A DNA stretch of 64,000 bases, taken from contig NC_011675.1 in NCBI RefSeq assembly GCF_000150955.2, positions 264,230 to 328,229 on the forward strand, in the 5' to 3' direction. The notes beneath the pieces are model-generated. The model saw only the letters and a program-made list of their open reading frames with translations, was not told where the DNA came from and did not search any database. This DNA comes from Phaeodactylum tricornutum CCAP 1055/1 (Eukaryota; Bacillariophyta; Bacillariophyceae; Surirellales; Neidiaceae). The translations under genes and the position numbers were made by a program. Of this stretch, positions 31,341 through 42,231 are shown in pieces; positions within the stretch are counted from its first letter, which is position 1; every line of letters begins with the position of its first letter.

Positions 31341-33748
31341 ATGAAGTATAGGATCGAATTTATCGTTCACTGGTACCGGAACTGGACTTTGTTTTACCTT
31401 GTATTTCTACAAGCAGCTATGGCGCAAGTGGACTTTGTAAAGGATGCGAAGGAAATTCGTTCTTATTTGAAGACAGAGGAGGACGCGTTTGTGACCGATG
31501 GCATACATGGTCTTATCCGAGGCTCCTCTTCCATCGCACGTCTCATCCGCAACGCGTTGCATACAGATGGGTACTTTGTTTTGCATAGTATCTTGACGAC
31601 CAGAGAGTGCCAGCAAGCCGTCGATAGGATGTGGGACTTCGTACATGATACATCGGCGGGATCCGTGCAACGGGAGCAAGATGAAACCTGGGCTTCGTGG
31701 CCATGTGATGAACCCATCGATCGTTGCAATAGTGTGGAAACATTTAATGTAAACGGAGCTGGCTGGTTACTTGGAGATCTCCGGGAGCAATTGGCGGAGA
31801 GGGTTTTCGAAGATTTGTTCGGTACTTCTGAGTTGCATTCTTCTAAGGAAGGGTTTGTGTTTGGGCGTCCGAACCATGTAGCCGCCGACGGCAATTCCGA
31901 CATGTCGTTTACGCGAAACAGCGATGTGACGATTCGATCTGTAGTGGCGCTTGAGGATGCAGGTGCTGCTAAGGGTGGATTTTCTTTCTTCCCCGCGTCA
32001 TTTCGAGCTTCATTGGAGGAATGCTTGGACAAAAAGCCAGAAATAGTCAATCTAAAAAAAGGAGATGTGTTACTTTGGCGGTCGGATCTCCTTCATGCTT
32101 TGATCCCACCTTCACAGCCCACGCTTCAATTTCAAACATTGGCACTCGTCAGCATGCAACCCGCTAGCCGAACTCCCGTGTACCTGCGCAGCCTCAAAAT
32201 GGAAGCGTACAAACAACGAAGAAGTGGCAGTCATTGTGTCCACGAAGAGAACTGGAGCCGAAATAGTGGCATCGGTCGCCCCTATTTTCGCTGCAGTCCA
32301 CCTCTACTAACCCGACGACAAGCGGAATTGTACGGTCTAATATCATACACAAGCTGTGACGAAGCATGGAAAGAAGAAAAGAAGCGAGCCATGGTATGCG
32401 GTGTGCGTTTCCAAGATGAATTTGAGGCGCACACATTTCCTACGGCTCGCCCGTGTTCGGCTGTACTTGACTATTTGACGACAAATAATCCAGGCGACAT
32501 GATGGGAAAAGACAAATATTTAGGTGGAGTGGCATCGCCATGTGGAAAATATGTGTATGGCGTCCCAGGATCGGTACGCTTTTTCTTCTTTTGGCGTTGC
32601 GTCTAAAAAGAGTGGACTTAGTAGCTTACATGGATCACTTGTTCTAACAGGCGCGACGCGTGTTGAGAATTCACGTAGAAGATGGAAATATGGACTGTAT
32701 CGGACCTTCATTCGAAGGGAAATTTAAATGGTTACGGGGCGTCGATGTTCCAGCGGAATCGATGATGGACAAAAGGTATCCGCAAGGATGCTGTTTGGCT
32801 CTCCCTTGCAACCATAGCTCCATTTTAAAAATCAATCCATCGACAGATGAGGTTTATTCATTTGGCCAAGACACCATAAAAGGCTGCGGCAGCGACGATT
32901 GGCTCTACCATGGTGGAAACCTGGCTTCAAATGGTTGGATTTATGCGATTCCTGCAAACGCGAAACAAGTGCTTAAATTCCACCCGGTAACAGACAAAGT
33001 ATACTTGATAGGGCCAAACTTTCCTGGTCGGTGCAAGTGGTTTGGTGGAATCCTTGGTTCCGATGGTTGCGTCTATGGTATCCCTCACAATCAGACCGGC
33101 GTACTGAAAATCGATCCATCAACAGATCAAGTCGCAATTCTCTACCATGACAGTGGAAAGCCGCTGCCGGATGGTCGCTGGAAATGGCATGGTGGTATAC
33201 GTGCTGGTGACAAGATCTATGGGTTTCCAAACAATAGCGACAACATTCTAGTCATCAACTGTCGCCTCAAACAAGTCTACACAATTGGGGATAGTTCAAT
33301 TTTGAGATCGGGTAGACATCGAGTGAACAATGATAATCGTTACAAGTACCTGGGTGGCGCTTTAACATCAGACGGTGGGTTTGCCTACCTTTTTCCGTGT
33401 GATGCAGAACGTGTTCTCCGAATTAATTGCGATACGGATGATCTCGCGCTCGTGGGGCCATTTTTGCTCGAAGGGGAAAACAAGTTCCAGAACGGCTTTG
33501 CCGCACGTGATGGATGTTTGTACGGTATTCCACAGAGAAGCTCAGGTGTCTTGAAAATAACACCGTCTTCGAATCCCAGCGAAGAGGACCACGTTGATAT
33601 TGTATATTGCGGCGATGACATGATAGGTTGCAAAGATAAGTTTGAAGGAGGAGTCCTGGGACTTGACGGGCGTTTATACTGCATTCCTTTGCGAGGTGAG
33701 CAGCTTCAACATATCTTGTTAAATGCATTCACAGTCTGCATGCTCTGA
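31341..33748 (+). CDS. PhyH-like dioxygenase fold fused to a beta-propeller
   Basis: Exon 1 ends at 32573 and exon 2 starts at 32651, a 77-base intron (GTACGC...AACAG) that keeps the frame, so the two parts form one protein of about 776 residues. The start is 31341 or 31419; the first adds a hydrophobic segment ([15 protein letters not shown]). Residues from about 60 resemble phytanoyl-CoA dioxygenases: [26 protein letters not shown] and [19 protein letters not shown], with the distal His. The usual HxD pair is not clear. The C-terminal part repeats YGIP[20 protein letters not shown] blades about seven times. A 3' intron (33696-33859) would add a short exon ending at 33936, overlapping the helicase gene antisense. 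Confidence 0.75.
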
Positions 33749-33875
33749 CACATACTACACATTCTCAACTACAGCAAACACATGTCTAAGAATCACACCT
33801 TCGTATAGTACACCATCCTAAAAAAAAACAAGAATTCCAAACAGTATTCTAATTTGCAGGTGAAACAGCAAATCA

Positions 33876-36800
33876 TCAATTGCGTCTCGTTCTCGGCATT
33901 TTTTTGGTCTTCGAATCTTCGATATCAGTTTCTTGATAATAGTGCGGTGCAATTTCAACCAACCACGATGGCTTGATAGGGGCTACCTGTCTCATGAATT
34001 CCTTTGTTGTAAAGGTAAGCTCAAAAAATACTAGCCACGGTGGCGGCTCTTCCTCTTTTGCCATTACGCTGCTAGGATGAATATACACAGTCTTGTGCTG
34101 CTTCGCTGTCTGATACTCTCCAGTACGACCAAGTTTCGCAATGTTGTAAAAGAAACCAGCAGTAATTGTTTTCAGAGTAGCGTCGAAATCGTCAGAATTC
34201 GAAACTGTATGATCAATCTCTACACGATCACAAAGTCCTGCTAGCTGCTCCCGAATGTCACGGGCTTTTTTAATGTTCTTGACTTGAACAAAATTTTCGA
34301 AGCACCAAGAAGGACTGAAGTCAGATGCTGCCCATTCAGAGTAACATCGAAGCAGAGCGATATGGTCACCTCCACCACCGCGGGCAAAATTAAGTCGCGC
34401 CGTGTCGGCATGTACTGCCTTTTCTTTTGGCCGATAGAAAACCGATGCACCTAGAGAAAGCATCGCGACGGTCGACAGCACCTCGGATGTGCATTCATAC
34501 TTTTCGGACACAATTACAGATTTACTTAGCATAGGATCCAAAGGAAATTCTGCCATTCGACGACCGAGTTTTGTCAATTCTCCCCGATCATTGAGCGCAC
34601 CGAGGGCGTACAGCTGTTCAAGAGCTCTTATCAAAGCATCGGCAGGAGGCCGGTCCATGAAGTCAAAATTCAAAAGATCGTTGATTCCGAGACTCTTCAA
34701 CATTAAAACAACGTTTCCCATGTTCGTCCGTAATATCTCCGGCACGGTGTTTGGTTCAAGTTCATGTTGGAAAGACCATGCTGTAAAGAGCCGAAAACAC
34801 TTGCCTGGTTGCGTCCGCCCTGCTCGACCAGCTCGTTGGTTAGCGGCTGCTTGTGAAATGGGAGTTACGACCAGAGATTCCATGCCAGATCTGGCATTAT
34901 ATGTTTTTTGTTTATTGAACCCAGTATCTATCACGTAACAGATCCCGTCAATTGTAAGGCTTGTCTCTGCGATATTTGTAGCAAGAACTACTTTGCGAGC
35001 ACCGCTTGGAGTCTTTTCAAAGATTTTCGCTTGCTGCTCTGAGGGAAGGTTGGCGTAAATCGGACAAATGATTAGCTCAGGTATGCGAGAGCCAAGGTTT
35101 TTCGAACGCTCGGACAAGGTTTCGGCCGCAGTCTCGATTTCCTCTTGACCGGTCAAAAATACTAGCACATCTCCGTTGAGCGGCTGGGATACATGTATCT
35201 GTAGCACGGTGACAACCGCCGCGTCAACATAGTCAGCTTCCGGGGCTTTTGTGTAATATGTATCGACTGGAAACATACGACCGGGAATCATGAAAATGCT
35301 GGCATCGTCAAAATACTTCGAGAATTTTTCGGCATCAAGCGTTGCACTACTGACGATGAGTTTAAGATCACTTCTGAAACGCACAATGTCCTTGACGAGA
35401 CCAAAAAGTATATCCGTATGTAGCGTGCGCTCATGTGCTTCGTCGATTACCATGCATGAGTAGCTCGCCAAATCTGGTTGGGTCAAAATTTCCCTCAGAA
35501 GCATACCGTCCGTCATGTACTGGAGAATCGTCTTGGGGCTTGTGCAATTCTCGAATCGAATGGAGTAGCCAACTTCGTGCCCGAGCCTGACGTTCATTTC
35601 TTGCGCGACACGAGCTGCCACACTCATTGCAGCGACGCGCCGAGGCTGCGTGCAACCAATTTTCCCCAGCTCACCATATCCAACTTCGTTGAGAAATTGA
35701 GGAATTTGTGTCGTTTTGCCTAAAAGTAAGAAAGAACGGATATAGAATCAGAGACATTCGCAACTAGATTCCCAAAAGCCAAAAGTTACAGACTAAGACC
35801 TACCCGAGCCCGTTTCTCCCACTAAGATGAGAATCTGATGCTCTTTGACTGCAGCTAGGAATTCTTCGCGATAAGCGTAAACAGGAAGTTTGGTACGCCC
35901 TTCCAGAATCTTTTCATGCTCAGTTGCTGGACGCATCTCTGACAGACTCTCGTCTCTAATTTGACGAGTATGGTCTCGCAACTTGTGTCTCTTGCCACGT
36001 TTGTCATAGCCTTCTCTAGTTTCCTGCATAACAAAATCGATCTGATCGTCGAACAACAACTCGTAACCGTCTGATTCAATCGCCTTCTTCTGGCGCCCGC
36101 CAATAGCACCAGCCTTTTGCGTTTGCGACTCTTCCCACAGATCCTGTTCCGATTTTTCGAGTTTAGGCTCGTTATAGCGGGACGTCAGCAATGCTTCTTG
36201 CTGTTTAGCCCTTGAGTGTTTCTCATGAAAGTCCCCAGGTAACCGATAAAATTCATCATCCTTGTCTTCCTCACCGTCTCTCTCCTCAACCATGCTAAGG
36301 ATCTGCTTCCCCATCTGAATTCGCTTTTTTTCTGCTTCCGTTAATTTTGCGCCTCTAAAAAGATCCTCTTCATCCTGAAGCGACTGTTTCAATAGGGCTA
36401 GCTCACGCTCTTCTCGCTTCTTCAGATACGCACGACGGCTCTCCTCGCGGAGTCGCTCCAACGTTAACTCATTCCCTGTAGCATCATCATACATTGGTTC
36501 TCCCTTTGCTAGCCTCTCCTCGATTTCTGCTAGGTTTTGAACAGAATCAGATTTTTCTTCTGACTTTGCCTTTTGTTTTGTTTTTGTCTGATCGCGTTCC
36601 ATCATGCGCTGTACAAGCTCGTCTCGTTCCTTCAGATCCTTTTCCCTTTCTAGTTCCACGCGCTCTGCAGGAGTAAGAGCTGACTCCACTTGGCGATGCC
36701 TTCTCCGCTCTCGACGCTCTTCGGCTTTCCGACGGTACCGTTCAGCTACTCTAGCCCCAGCTCCGTCTTCTGCATTGCTGCTGTCACTGCTACCAGAATC

Positions 36801-37286
36801 ACCATCGCGGTACTGCCGTTTTCTTCGACGCGACTTTTCGCCAACACGTTCGGAAAGGGAAGAATCCCTTTTATCCTGTCTGTCTTTCTTTCCCTTCCGT
36901 CTGTCGCTTGGTTTATTCAGATTAGACGGTTCTTCGCTGATCTCTACATCAATCAGTTGATAGCTGGAAGCCGCCTTGACCCAGTCCGCGTTCGTTTTTG
37001 TTTGACTGTGAATGGCCTTTGCTTGTCGAGAAGCAGGTCCGCCGTGGCTTTGCTTCGGTGTCGGTCGAGCGTGCGAGAGCAATTGCTCAGCAAATCTTTC
37101 CATGCGTTCCGGTGTCACGTCTCGTACATCTCCATCCACGAGGATCTGGACGATTTCCGACGATTGTGTTGCCTTCTTCGCAACGCTGACCAGGTACGAA
37201 GCCAACGCCGTGTCGGCAAAGCCCAACAAATCGTGCAAGGCATCCGAGCACCACTGAATAGTTTCGGTTTTGTTGGTTGACGGCAT
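33876..37286 (-). CDS. DHX16: DEAH-box RNA helicase DHX16/Prp2
   Basis: Exons 35804-37286 and 33876-35719 on the minus strand, with an 84-base intron that splits the Walker A motif and restores [15 protein letters not shown]. About 1108 residues, close to human DHX16. The N-terminal 450 residues carry a PWI-like helical segment and long Arg/Glu/Lys-rich stretches typical of this helicase. The core has [20 protein letters not shown] ([14 protein letters not shown]), [10 protein letters not shown], and [17 protein letters not shown], then the winged-helix, ratchet and OB regions. Prp2 remodels the activated spliceosome before the first step. The ATG at 37286 ([10 protein letters not shown]) is the first in the frame. 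Confidence 0.93.
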
Positions 37287-37733
37287 AATAGTCCAGTGTC
37301 TACGACCAACGTGAGATGTTTTCAACAAGCGAGGGCTTGTCAGTTACCGGTTGTGTGTAACTTCGCAGTCTCTCCGATTCATCTTGACGTTTTTGGCAGT
37401 GTTGTTGGTTCGGGCTCTCTCGGATAGTTTAAGTTGGAGGAGTTGCGATCCTCTCTTTTGGCAGAGTGTACCGAGTCTCACGTGTTAGGGTATCGATGAT
37501 CCTTTGCGGGAATACGGAGAGACTAGAGGGAATCTAGAATCACTTGTCTGGAACTGATATCTGCTATCATACCTAGCTGACTGTGACAGTAACTAACTAT
37601 CACTGTAAACCCCGATCGAGAAGAGTTTCGTCTATTCCCGAATCCACCGCAGAGAAGGTAGAAGAGAACAAATTACCTACTCTACCGTCCCACCTTTTGG
37701 ATTCATTAAAGAGGTAGAGCATCGATCAACACA
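37287..37733. promoter_or_regulatory. Divergent region with a cluster of three TNACWGTNA palindromes
   Basis: Copies at 37578-37586, 37584-37592 (overlapping) and 37600-37608 form the tightest cluster in the window, about 125-155 bases before the proteasome-alpha-like start codon. Confidence 0.4.
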
Positions 37734-38801
37734 ATGAAGACACGGTCAATGGTGTTGTGGAAAGCAGCCAGCGCTTTGTTACTTCTCGCGAGCGTGCTAA
37801 CGTCTTCAGGATCTTCGGCACCGTGGCAAGATACGACCCGCACTCCAGGGACTGGCTGGCAGGCATCGTCCTTGTACGCGGATCTACCGCCAACAGTGTT
37901 CGCACCAGGCGGACGGCTGCTTGTCGTCGAAAGGGTGGCAGACACCGTTTCACGACTAGAGCCTTACGATCCGTCGAGTAATCTAGTGATCGCATTACGC
38001 TGCCGAGACGGTGTCGTTGTCGTCACGTCTTTGCCTCAATCCCCATACCTCCCGACCGGCAGCACCCGTGGCGTGTCCCAGAACAGCAACAGCACCACCA
38101 ACACGGATGCACATGAACCGCCAGATCAAGAAACGTTTTTTGAAGCGTTGCTTATGGATCATTCGCGCCAATTTATCGCGAGGACCAACCTCTTTTGTCG
38201 TTTGGGTCCGGCCATCACTTCGCCAAGCCGGAGCAGTGTTTGGGGCATTACCGCCGGCAACGCGGTTGATTCCCAGATTCTCCGTCGCCAACTGCAAAAT
38301 CACGCCGAAAATCTACGGACTTCACTCGATGATGCGAGGCCTTCGATTCTGGCTCGAAAATTAGCGGATTCGAGACAGCGAATCACACAAGAATCGGGTA
38401 CGGGGCGAATACTGGCCGCCGTCGCCATTGTGGTATCGGACGACGAATGCTGGCGTGTTGATGTCACAGGACAATTTTGGAAGTGCCGTGTGGCTATCGC
38501 AGGTCGGGGTGCCGAGTTGGCAGAGCAAAATCTGTTGGATAGGATACGGTCCGAATCCGGCAGCACAGAAAAGGAGTTGTCGGCAACCACTGTCCAACAC
38601 GTTGTAAGCCAATGGTCTAGTGAGAAGGCGCAAACGATCGGTCGACAGTGTATAAGAGAAGTACTTCGTGAGCGAGTGGCAGGGAAAAGAAACACAGTAG
38701 AAGGACAACCCCAGCTCGTCCACCTTCTTGCGTTGACTTTAAGTGACTCAGGCGAACAGTGGAATGGGGACGAAAATATCGATGAAACCAAGCCAATATA
38801 A
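37734..38801 (+). CDS. Proteasome alpha-subunit-like protein with a signal peptide
   Basis: This single-exon gene encodes 355 residues. Residues 1-29 are a typical signal peptide (MVLWKAASALLLLASVLTSS). The mature part starts like a proteasome alpha subunit: LYADLPPTVFAPGGRLLVVE corresponds to the alpha N-terminal helix signature (normally TTFSPEGRLFQVEYA), followed by the first strands NLVIALRCRDGVVVVT. Later, VWGITAGNAVDSQILRRQLQ matches the GLTADAR helix and CWRVDVTGQFWKCRVAIAGR matches the DPSGNYFGWKA block. Divergence is high and two low-complexity inserts are present. Cytosolic alpha subunits have no signal peptide, so this copy should enter the secretory route; with no Phe at the cleavage site the periplastid space is one option. 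Function is unknown. Confidence 0.65.
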   Translation: MKTRSMVLWKAASALLLLASVLTSSGSSAPWQDTTRTPGTGWQASSLYADLPPTVFAPGGRLLVVERVADTVSRLEPYDPSSNLVIALRCRDGVVVVTSLPQSPYLPTGSTRGVSQNSNSTTNTDAHEPPDQETFFEALLMDHSRQFIARTNLFCRLGPAITSPSRSSVWGITAGNAVDSQILRRQLQNHAENLRTSLDDARPSILARKLADSRQRITQESGTGRILAAVAIVVSDDECWRVDVTGQFWKCRVAIAGRGAELAEQNLLDRIRSESGSTEKELSATTVQHVVSQWSSEKAQTIGRQCIREVLRERVAGKRNTVEGQPQLVHLLALTLSDSGEQWNGDENIDETKPI

Positions 38802-38929
38802 TCACACTTCCTTTGAGAATTCTTTGTCACAACGCCTCCTGCGTATCATACTTTTCTCGCACCCGAAGAGTGGAGCTACTAGTAGCTACATAACAATTGG
38901 ATTCAGTGTTCCAGCACGTCGACACAAGG

Positions 38930-40609
38930 TTAGAAGAGCTTAGCTTTACGCTTCAAATTCGTCTGCTTCCACTTTGGCCAACTCGCGAACTCGTCTTTGT
39001 TGCAACCAAATATTGCTTGGAAATCAGACAGAGACAGATATTTTTCACGATTCTTGTAATCTAGACCAGGCACAAGCTGCTTTTGGAGTTGGATTACCGT
39101 GTAGTGCTCGCCGGCGTTTTCTGCAGATAGTGTCAATTCTGGTGCTGGCTCATGAGCAGGACTAGGAGCAAGCGGTCTCGATACTGGAATCGTGCTCTGT
39201 GTAGCTTTTTGAGCTGGCTCCTTGGCATGGCTAGATTCATTTGGTGGGGTTTCTATCGTGCTGGTATTGCTCAAACCAGACGTACCAGTAGGCGTGTCCT
39301 CCACTCGTTCGATTCGTGAAGAAAGGATCTCACCATTCTTGTTTCTAACAACGCGACGAACAACCTTTCTGAATACCTTTTTCTTCTTTGTAGACACCTC
39401 ATCGAGTGCTGATGAAGCCAAGTTGACCGTCGTATCAATTTTATCCTCTACGGCCCCTATTGTCGTTTTTCCTTGTTCGGCAGAGGGAACGGGACCCCCT
39501 CCCAACTCGAGCGGCTCGTTGTCTTGTTTTATCTCAAAACCCGCTCCTTTAACGGGTTGCTCAGATTGCACTTCTGTGTTCAGTTTCTCTAGTTTCTTTT
39601 CTGCTGAACGACGTCGGGCTTCAACCTTTGCTGCCAAACGGCCTCTTTCTTCTTCCTCTCTTTTCTTCGCTTCTTCTTTAGCTTGTTTGGCCGCCTCTAG
39701 TCTGGTTTCCATTTCACGAATTTCTTTTTCCATTTTGAGTTTCTCTGCCGCAGCTTTTGCCAAAGCCTCTTCAGCTTCAAGTCGACGCATTCTTTCTTGT
39801 TCTTCTCGTTTTTCGGCGGCCATTTTGGCGGCAATGCCCCGCGCTTCTGCCTCTTCGGCCTTTCGCAGCTCCTCCAATTCCAGTAATCGCATGCGATTTT
39901 CTTCTCTTTCCTCTGCAATGATGGCTGCTGCTTCTTCAGCGCGGATACGAGCAGCGCGCTCCTCTTCTTCCCGACGTCTGATTTCTTTTTCTTCTGCTAC
40001 CCGAGCAGCTTCCAAAGCCTGGGTTTCTCGCTTGCGGGTCTCTTCTTGTTCCTTCCTTTCCATTTCTTTCTGTCGCACAAGAATGCGTGCCCGCTCCCTA
40101 CGAGCTTCGTCCTCCTCTGCTTCTTTCCTACTAGCCTCTTCTTCGGCAGCACGTGTCGCTGCGTTTTTGTACTGTCGAAGCGATGCATTACCTTGGCCGT
40201 TTAGCACGAAATCTGCATCATCCCCATCAGAGTTATACGTAATTTCTGTGTAGCTTTCTTCATCGTCAGGCTCTTCGTCTGATAGTTCCTCTTCTATGTA
40301 CTCAACATCTGACTCATCCTCGTATTCAATCTCCTCGAAATCTTCATCCACGACAATTTCGTCGTAATCGTCATCCGTCAATAGGTCATCGACACCGTTT
40401 GATTCTGACGATACTACGATATTGCCATAAGTGTCTCTTTCTTGACGCGTAGCAGCTACCAATAGTAAACTTTTTTCGTCTTGGTGTAAGGTAGATAGCG
40501 ACGGCTGGACGAGGTTTGCTCCCACCGCGTTCGGCTCAAAAGAGGATCGGTTACCCACCGTAAAATTCCCGACATCAGGTTTTCCTGTGGGGTTTTCCAC
40601 GTCGGCCAT
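38930..40609 (-). CDS. Coiled-coil protein with C-terminal villin headpiece
   Basis: This single-exon gene encodes 559 residues. The N-terminal 150 residues end in a very acidic stretch (DDDYDEIVVDEDFEEIEYED). Residues about 155-345 form a long Glu/Arg/Ala coiled coil. A basic patch (KKKKVFRKVVRRVVRN) and a Pro/Ser linker follow. The last 36 residues are a villin headpiece: YLSLSDFQAIFGCNKDEFAS and WPKWKQTNLKRKAKLF, with the hydrophobic core and the basic actin-facing tail conserved. Headpieces bind F-actin in villins, dematin and supervillin; here there is no gelsolin repeat. It is probably an actin-linked adaptor, which is inference. Confidence 0.85.
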   Translation of the reverse strand: MADVENPTGKPDVGNFTVGNRSSFEPNAVGANLVQPSLSTLHQDEKSLLLVAATRQERDTYGNIVVSSESNGVDDLLTDDDYDEIVVDEDFEEIEYEDESDVEYIEEELSDEEPDDEESYTEITYNSDGDDADFVLNGQGNASLRQYKNAATRAAEEEASRKEAEEDEARRERARILVRQKEMERKEQEETRKRETQALEAARVAEEKEIRRREEEERAARIRAEEAAAIIAEEREENRMRLLELEELRKAEEAEARGIAAKMAAEKREEQERMRRLEAEEALAKAAAEKLKMEKEIREMETRLEAAKQAKEEAKKREEEERGRLAAKVEARRRSAEKKLEKLNTEVQSEQPVKGAGFEIKQDNEPLELGGGPVPSAEQGKTTIGAVEDKIDTTVNLASSALDEVSTKKKKVFRKVVRRVVRNKNGEILSSRIERVEDTPTGTSGLSNTSTIETPPNESSHAKEPAQKATQSTIPVSRPLAPSPAHEPAPELTLSAENAGEHYTVIQLQKQLVPGLDYKNREKYLSLSDFQAIFGCNKDEFASWPKWKQTNLKRKAKLF

Positions 40610-41256
40610 AATAAAATTTGTGGAAAAGAATCCAATGATTGAACAAGCTCTTCTTCTACGTTTGTCTTGTTTACACGATCAAAGGAGATGAGCCGGGCCC
40701 TTCCGCAACAGAACCCTGAACCGGTATCAGACAATACTAGAGCCTACAATGATTTCAAAATGGCGACAACATGCAGAGATTGGATAATCTTTATCAAGGG
40801 TGGAAGAGAAGCTCAGCGAGAAGATGAGAGATGAACCGAATCGTCAGAAGCCAACCAAGCCGCCCACGAAAATATAGCCTCAGTTGGCAATCGATTGATG
40901 GAATGTAATTTGCTGTATATGAAAGGGAAGGTTCCATGTGACTTTGTGACCTCCCTTCAAGATTTTGGCAGAGCCACAATGACCCGTTCCTGTGAATTTG
41001 TAGATCTCGAGATGCAAAATGAAATGTCTGAATGCTGCCTGGCGTGGGACAGACGGCGTCACCAAGTGTCCACCGTTTCCAGGGAAATTGTTCCTTCCAA
41101 CGTTACATGAAAATGGAATTTACCAAGGGTAGTTAGTGAACGTTGTCGGTGTGCATTGAACGTGTTCCAAAGAATATATAATACGTAAGCTAGTGCTGCA
41201 TCCAACTGCACTGTTGTTGCGTTGTGGTACGGAAGTGCAACTACACAGCTCACATA
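40610..41256. other. Divergent intergenic region, no supported gene
   Basis: Short open frames lie on both strands around 40790-41110 with no domain. The region probably holds promoters for the headpiece gene and the basic nucleolar-type gene. Confidence 0.4.
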
Positions 41257-42192
41257 ATGGGGCGTGTTGCGCGGTACAAGAAAGTCAAAGCCTGTGACCC
41301 GTACTCGAAAGAAAACGGCGGACGTATCCAGTTGGACGAAGTTGGCATCTGGGGCATTGGGAAGGACAGTCGCAAACCCAAAAAGCGGAGCAAAACCTCC
41401 GAACGGCTTAGAGTGAAACGTAAGAAAACAACAGAAATCGATGATGGATTCGATGCGCCCCCGGAAAAGGGAGACGATTTTGACATGGCGGACTTGTACG
41501 GTACTCTGAAGCAGGAAAAGGTCCAAAACGAGCAGTTCGACCTGGGAAGTAGCGTTAAAGCCCACACGACAATAATCACGAAAACTCCGTCAAAGCCAAA
41601 TCCGCCAATCGATGAGGACGATAAAAAGACCAATATGATTTTGAAGCTGGATGAACAAGTGGACAAAAAGAAAGCGGCTGTCCAATCTCTAGGACGCATG
41701 GAGGGTGAAACGAAGAACGCCTTTCGAAAACGAGTCAAAGCAGAGACTCGTCAAATCATAAAGCGTGAGAGTATGGATCTGCACAATCCTGAAAAGCGAC
41801 AGAAAAAGAAAGAATTTCTTAACAAGAAAAAAAGTAAGAAGCGAAAAGCTTCCTCGTTGTCTTTTGGTGATGACGACGACGAATCAAACTACCAGTCCGA
41901 CACGACTGTTGAGAAGAACGGCGGGCTGATTACTGGCGAACGCGCAGTCGCAGCTAGAGCTGTAGCTACGCAAGCTCACTTTGGGGAGCAGGCTGAACGT
42001 CCACCGGTTTTCCGACAGCTCCCCCGTGGGGCTATAAAGAAAGCTGACAAGAAATCCTCCGTTTCGAAGTTATTCCGCGACGAAGACATTTTAGCGGAAC
42101 ATCAAGCCATGGAAAGCATAAGGCGAAAAGTCCAAGCCCAATATTCGCTTATCAAGAGACAACGTAAGAGCAATAATGACTTTCATCTGTAG
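41257..42192 (+). CDS. Lys/Arg-rich nucleolar-type protein, possibly ribosome biogenesis
   Basis: The ATG at 41257 gives 311 residues. It opens MGRVARYKKVKACDPYS with a conserved-looking basic N terminus, then KKPKKRSK and KRKK clusters that would serve as nuclear/nucleolar signals. A central helix LGRMEGETKNAFRKRVKAET resembles the F-x-R-R-x-E helix seen in CCDC137-like nucleolar proteins. Further Lys clusters (KKKEFLNKKKSKKRK) and an acidic DDDDE patch follow. The similarity is weak, so the family call is tentative. It converges with ADCK1 on the other strand, 39 bases apart. Confidence 0.6.
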   Translation: MGRVARYKKVKACDPYSKENGGRIQLDEVGIWGIGKDSRKPKKRSKTSERLRVKRKKTTEIDDGFDAPPEKGDDFDMADLYGTLKQEKVQNEQFDLGSSVKAHTTIITKTPSKPNPPIDEDDKKTNMILKLDEQVDKKKAAVQSLGRMEGETKNAFRKRVKAETRQIIKRESMDLHNPEKRQKKKEFLNKKKSKKRKASSLSFGDDDDESNYQSDTTVEKNGGLITGERAVAARAVATQAHFGEQAERPPVFRQLPRGAIKKADKKSSVSKLFRDEDILAEHQAMESIRRKVQAQYSLIKRQRKSNNDFHL

Positions 42193-42231
42193 AGGTGGGT
42201 TTAGTTAATCTGTACCAGAAGCTAACGCTTT

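Noticed and set aside
39222-40253. Long plus-strand open frame (343 codons), rich in Ser, Ala and Arg
   Set aside because: It lies exactly antisense to the coiled-coil part of the villin-headpiece gene; its Ser-rich composition is the mirror of Glu/Arg/Ala codons.
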